Of a stretch of 9,113 nucleotides of DNA, positions 7,095 to 9,113 are shown in pieces (position 1 is the stretch's first letter; each line of letters starts with the position of its first letter). Source of the DNA: JARDZI01 sp041639705. GTDB lineage: Bacteria > Bacillota > Clostridia > Clostridiales > Caloramatoraceae. The stretch is from the NCBI GenBank assembly GCA_041639705.1, contig JBEQBT010000130.1, positions 1 to 9,113 of the forward strand, in the 5' to 3' direction. The notes below the pieces were generated by a model. It had not been told where the DNA came from. It did not search any database and was given only the letters and a program-made list of their open reading frames with translations. Position numbers and translations under genes: made by a program.

Positions 7095-7110
7095 CCTCAA
7101 CAGGTTGAAG
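7095..7110. promoter_or_regulatory. Palindrome upstream of the hyd operon, possible operator or hairpin
   Basis: CCTCAAC-AG-GTTGAAG is a 7-2-7 palindrome with one G-T pair; the inner TCAAC/GTTGA is perfect. It sits between the leader terminator and the first gene, about 75 bases before its start. Such symmetry fits a dimeric repressor site, but a single short palindrome in AT-rich DNA is weak evidence. Confidence 0.25.
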
Positions 7111-7150
7111 TTATCAATTTCAATATATTATAGAAATTTAACAAAAAACA

Positions 7151-7183
7151 AAAAATCCTTGTGCTATATAAAGGCACAAGGAT
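7151..7183 (-). terminator. Intrinsic terminator inside the hyd leader
   Basis: On the minus strand ATCCTTGTGC (7183-7174) pairs perfectly over 10 bp with GCACAAGGAT (7164-7155) around a 9-base loop, followed by TTTTTTGTTTTTTG. It lies about 150 nt downstream of a strong promoter and about 130 nt upstream of the first hyd gene. This is the position of an attenuator rather than the end of a gene: the upstream gene stops at 7473, beyond the promoter. Confidence 0.9.
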
Positions 7184-7336
7184 AGTACATTACTGATGTC
7201 AATGAATACACTGCTGTTTGATATATACTATTCTCTCGCCTTTTTGATTGGGGCGAACCCTCACAATTAGCACGATTACTTTTATTGTTTGTTTACCGTA
7301 AGAAAGACCATAAAAATCAATCTCAACAGCTTACTA
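7151..7336 (-). ncRNA. Structured leader of the hyd maturation operon, candidate riboswitch/attenuator of unrecognised class
   Basis: About 185 nt of predicted transcript separate the promoter from the end of its terminator. Visible pairings include TACATTA (7345-7339 region, close to the start site) with TAATGTA before the terminator; GTAAG with CTTAC in the 5' third; ATTG-tga-GGG-ttcg-CCC-CAAT in the middle; and ATAGTA with TACTAT, the latter overlapping the first bases of the terminator stem. The first and last of these share bases, so they exclude each other, as a switch would need. I checked it by eye against the common classes I know (T-box, SAM, TPP, FMN, lysine, purine, glycine, cobalamin, c-di-GMP, THF, fluoride) and found no signature. 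A small RNA released by termination is an alternative. Confidence 0.55.
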
Positions 7337-7341
7337 ATGTA

Positions 7342-7370
7342 AGTATATGTTATTAAAATGACTTTGTCAA
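7342..7370 (-). promoter_or_regulatory. Strong promoter of the hyd operon
   Basis: On the minus strand a perfect -35 box TTGACA (7370-7365), a 17-base spacer and TATACT (7347-7342, five of six consensus bases) form the best promoter in the window. Transcription should start near 7335. No ORF follows before the terminator at 7183-7151, so the first transcribed segment is a leader. Confidence 0.85.
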
Positions 7371-7396
7371 TAATTTATCAAAGACCAAAAATGACA

Positions 7397-7481
7397 GCCA
7401 CCTGAGAAGAGATTTTACTATAAATAAAAAAAGTTAACCCTTTAGATTGCAGAAAATTTGTGATTTCTCTTCTCAGGTGGC
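7397..7481. repeat. 16-bp perfect inverted repeat overlapping the 3' end of the radical SAM gene
   Basis: GCCACCTGAGAAGAGA (7397-7412) and its exact complement (7466-7481) are separated by 53 AT-rich bases. Outside the perfect part the arms remain partly similar (TGACA and TAACT). The right arm supplies the last codons and the TGA stop of the radical SAM gene. On the minus strand the distal arm is followed by TGTCATTTTTGG, so the whole could serve as a long terminator. An inserted small element that replaced the gene's original end is an alternative. The spacer contains AAAGGGTTAACTTTTTTT on the minus strand, at most a weak terminator of its own. Confidence 0.85.
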
Positions 7482-8780
7482 AGTTACACTACTATTTTTA
7501 CTTGTTCCTTTTAAACTTAATTTATATCCTAAATTCATAGCAAAATTATAAAACAAGTTCGTGTTAGAAACCTTAAGCCTTTTAATGATGGATTTAAAGG
7601 AATAGAACTCTCTTCTAAACCACATATATCCCTCAGACAATTCCTCCCAGGTCATATTTTTAGGAGTATATGAAACTCTTGTTTTGCTGTTATAGTAGGT
7701 CCAATCCTTTGAAATTGATCTGCCCTCATCTTTATATTGCTTGTATATAGGGGTTCCAGGTAGGGGAGTCAGTATACTTACTGTAGCACCATCTATTCCA
7801 AGTGAATTACATGCATCTAATGTAAGCTTAAATACATCTCTTTTATCCGTGTCAAATCCGAATATAATGCCAGCTTGCACTGATATTCCATGTTTATGAA
7901 TTAGGTTAATCAAGATTTCATATTTTTTAACATTGTTTATACCTTTATTAACACTTAAAAGACTTTCTTCAGAGAAAGACTCAATTCCAACAAAGAAGTA
8001 AATACATCCAGATTCTCTAGCTAAACTTAAAAGCTCTTCATCATTACATCTGTCCAGGGTTACCTGTGCTGCCCATCTTTTGTTTAAAGGCTTCAGCCTT
8101 TTAATAAGTGCCTTTGCATAGTTAATATCACCAAAGAAATTATCATCCCAGAAAACAAAATATTTGCTTTTTATTTTCAAAATATCAGCAATTACCTCAT
8201 CAATAGGGCGAGTTCTATATGAATCATGGTATATTTGCTTTAGGTTGCAGTAACTGCACCTAAATGGACAGCCTCTTGAGGCTATAACTGCTCCTCTAGT
8301 AAAAATCCTTCTGTGTATTAGATCTCTTCTTGGTGCTGGAATACCTGATAGCGTAGGAACCTCATCACAGGTATAAACATTTTGAGTGCAGTCATTATAA
8401 AAATCATCTAAAAACCTTGGCCAGGTTAGTTCTGCTTCCCCAATAATTATAAAATCACAATGACTTATTGCCTCGTTAGGAATAAGGGTTGCATGGGGTC
8501 CACCCATTACAACCCTGGAGCCTTTTTCTCGATACTTATCTGAAATTTCATAGCAATGTACTGCATTAGGTGTATTAACAGTAATTGCAACTAAGTGAAA
8601 TTTCACATCATAGGGTATTTTTTGATTATATTCATCTATTAAGGTAATGGAATATTTGCCCTCATCTATAAAAGCAGCAAGATAGGGCATTATAATTTGA
8701 ATGAAATTATTAAACTGCTTTTTTCTAAAAGCATTTATTTCCTTATTTTCAGGTGTAATAAGTAATATACTTTTTTTCAT
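7473..8780 (-). CDS. Radical SAM protein with B12-binding-like N-terminal domain, function unknown
   Basis: 435-residue member of the large class B (COG1032-type) radical SAM group. Residues 1 to about 130 resemble the cobalamin-binding Rossmann domain of this group, ending in VVMGGPHATLIPNE and IIIGEAE. The radical SAM core follows, with SRGCPFRCSYC (cysteines 171, 175 and 178). FVFWDDNFFGD, VGIESFSEESL and LTPLPGTPIY are typical of the family. The C-terminal 70 residues are basic and aromatic and give no clue to substrate. Family members methylate unactivated carbons or build complex lipids and cofactors; the substrate here cannot be told. I start at 8780 because GGAGGG lies 5 bases before that ATG; an in-frame ATG at 8792 lacks a site. 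The stop falls inside an inverted repeat, so the last residues (about VTAT) may not be ancestral. A separate promoter follows it, so it is probably not part of the hyd operon. Confidence 0.9.
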   Translation of the reverse strand: MKKSILLITPENKEINAFRKKQFNNFIQIIMPYLAAFIDEGKYSITLIDEYNQKIPYDVKFHLVAITVNTPNAVHCYEISDKYREKGSRVVMGGPHATLIPNEAISHCDFIIIGEAELTWPRFLDDFYNDCTQNVYTCDEVPTLSGIPAPRRDLIHRRIFTRGAVIASRGCPFRCSYCNLKQIYHDSYRTRPIDEVIADILKIKSKYFVFWDDNFFGDINYAKALIKRLKPLNKRWAAQVTLDRCNDEELLSLARESGCIYFFVGIESFSEESLLSVNKGINNVKKYEILINLIHKHGISVQAGIIFGFDTDKRDVFKLTLDACNSLGIDGATVSILTPLPGTPIYKQYKDEGRSISKDWTYYNSKTRVSYTPKNMTWEELSEGYMWFRREFYSFKSIIKRLKVSNTNLFYNFAMNLGYKLSLKGTSKNSSVTAT

Positions 8781-8854
8781 TTTGCCCTCCATAATACTTT
8801 TAATGCAATTCCAAGGACAGCTTCCTTAGAAGAATATATTTCACTTGAAAGCAT
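8777..8854 (-). CDS. Candidate 25-residue small ORF overlapping the radical SAM start
   Basis: The frame from ATG at 8854 encodes MLSSEIYSSKEAVLGIALKV plus LWRAK and stops at TGA sharing ATGA with the radical SAM start codon. The only ribosome binding site, AAAGAG, is weak and 10 bases away. A stop-free stretch of this length is easily random. It is recorded because the overlap would couple translation to the radical SAM gene. I recognise no family. Confidence 0.12.
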   Translation of the reverse strand: MLSSEIYSSKEAVLGIALKVLWRAK

Positions 8855-8882
8855 CCATACAGCGCTCTTTACTTACACGATA

Positions 8883-9113
8883 TTACTTCTCACTTAAAAC
8901 TTTTTTTGCTCTGAATTTGGAGTAATTGAATTCGAACCATTTAGTATCCTTATTTAGGGCTTTCTTTTTAATTGTAGAATAATCAAGTATTTTATTACTT
9001 ATTGAAGCATTACTTGTATTGTCCTGTGCAAATTTGATTACTTGAGGGACTACGTCATAGGATAAAGAAGAGAAAAAATTGACATCAATCTTTCCTGTGA
9101 CATTGTATCTTTC
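8883..9113 (-). CDS. C-terminal end of a probable DUF4173-type protein (partial)
   Basis: Only the last 76 codons are in the window, beginning ERYNVTGKIDVNFFSSLSYD and ending WFEFNYSKFRAKKVLSEK before TAA at 8885-8883. The order of a TGKIDVNF-type segment, a LSYDVVPQVIKFA-type segment and a final aromatic-basic WFEFNYSKFRAKK block resembles the soluble tail of DUF4173 (DUF4153-like) multi-pass membrane proteins of Firmicutes. This is recognition by eye of a short region, so the family call is tentative. The function of that family is unknown. The radical SAM gene starts 102 bp further on with no obvious promoter between them, so the two may share a transcript. The 5' part lies outside the window to the right. 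Confidence 0.6.
   Translation of the reverse strand, partial: ERYNVTGKIDVNFFSSLSYDVVPQVIKFAQDNTSNASISNKILDYSTIKKKALNKDTKWFEFNYSKFRAKKVLSEK

Noticed and set aside
7240..7275. tRNA-like T-arm, GGGTTCGCCCC on the minus strand
   Set aside because: No acceptor stem, D-arm or anticodon arm can be placed around it; it is better explained as a small hairpin in the hyd leader.
1..9113. CRISPR array, rRNA or prophage genes
   Set aside because: No regularly spaced direct repeats, rRNA segments or phage-like proteins were seen on either strand.

Overview
The window is AT-rich. Every gene I can support is on the minus strand, so transcription runs from high to low coordinates. Three things point to an anaerobic low-GC Firmicute of the Clostridia type: strong AGGAGG/AAAGGAG ribosome binding sites, a T-box leader, and an [FeFe]-hydrogenase maturation operon of clostridial layout. 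I cannot name the species.

In transcription order the window holds: (1) 8883-9113, the C-terminal end of a gene that enters from the right and resembles the tail of a DUF4173-type membrane protein; (2) 7473-8780, a radical SAM protein with a B12-binding-like N-terminal region, whose stop codon lies inside a 16-bp inverted repeat (7397-7481); (3) 7342-7370, a near-consensus promoter, followed by a leader of about 185 nt that ends in an intrinsic terminator (7151-7183); (4) the maturation operon: a TM1266-type small regulator-like protein (6762-7019), hydE (5702-6751), a 126-bp gap with three hairpins (5605-5700), hydG (4157-5575) and hydF (2933-4129); (5) a long inverted repeat with nested hairpins just after hydF (2806-2924); (6) a promoter, an isoleucine-type T-box leader and its terminator (2308-2675); (7) a gene for a branched-chain amino acid ABC transporter binding lipoprotein (916-2088), a strong 18-bp hairpin (853-893) and livH (1-830, running off the left edge).

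Two pathways are clear. HydE, HydG and HydF build the diiron subcluster of the [FeFe]-hydrogenase H-cluster: HydG makes the CO and cyanide ligands from tyrosine, HydE acts on the iron precursor, and HydF is the GTPase scaffold. The hydrogenase itself is not here. The liv genes import branched-chain amino acids, and the T-box should open the operon when uncharged tRNA-Ile accumulates.

The most interesting part is what lies between the genes. The hyd operon starts with a promoter-leader-terminator arrangement typical of a riboswitch or attenuator, but I cannot match it to a known class. Three intergenic palindromic elements are also unexplained; one shows paired base changes that preserve its internal hairpins.
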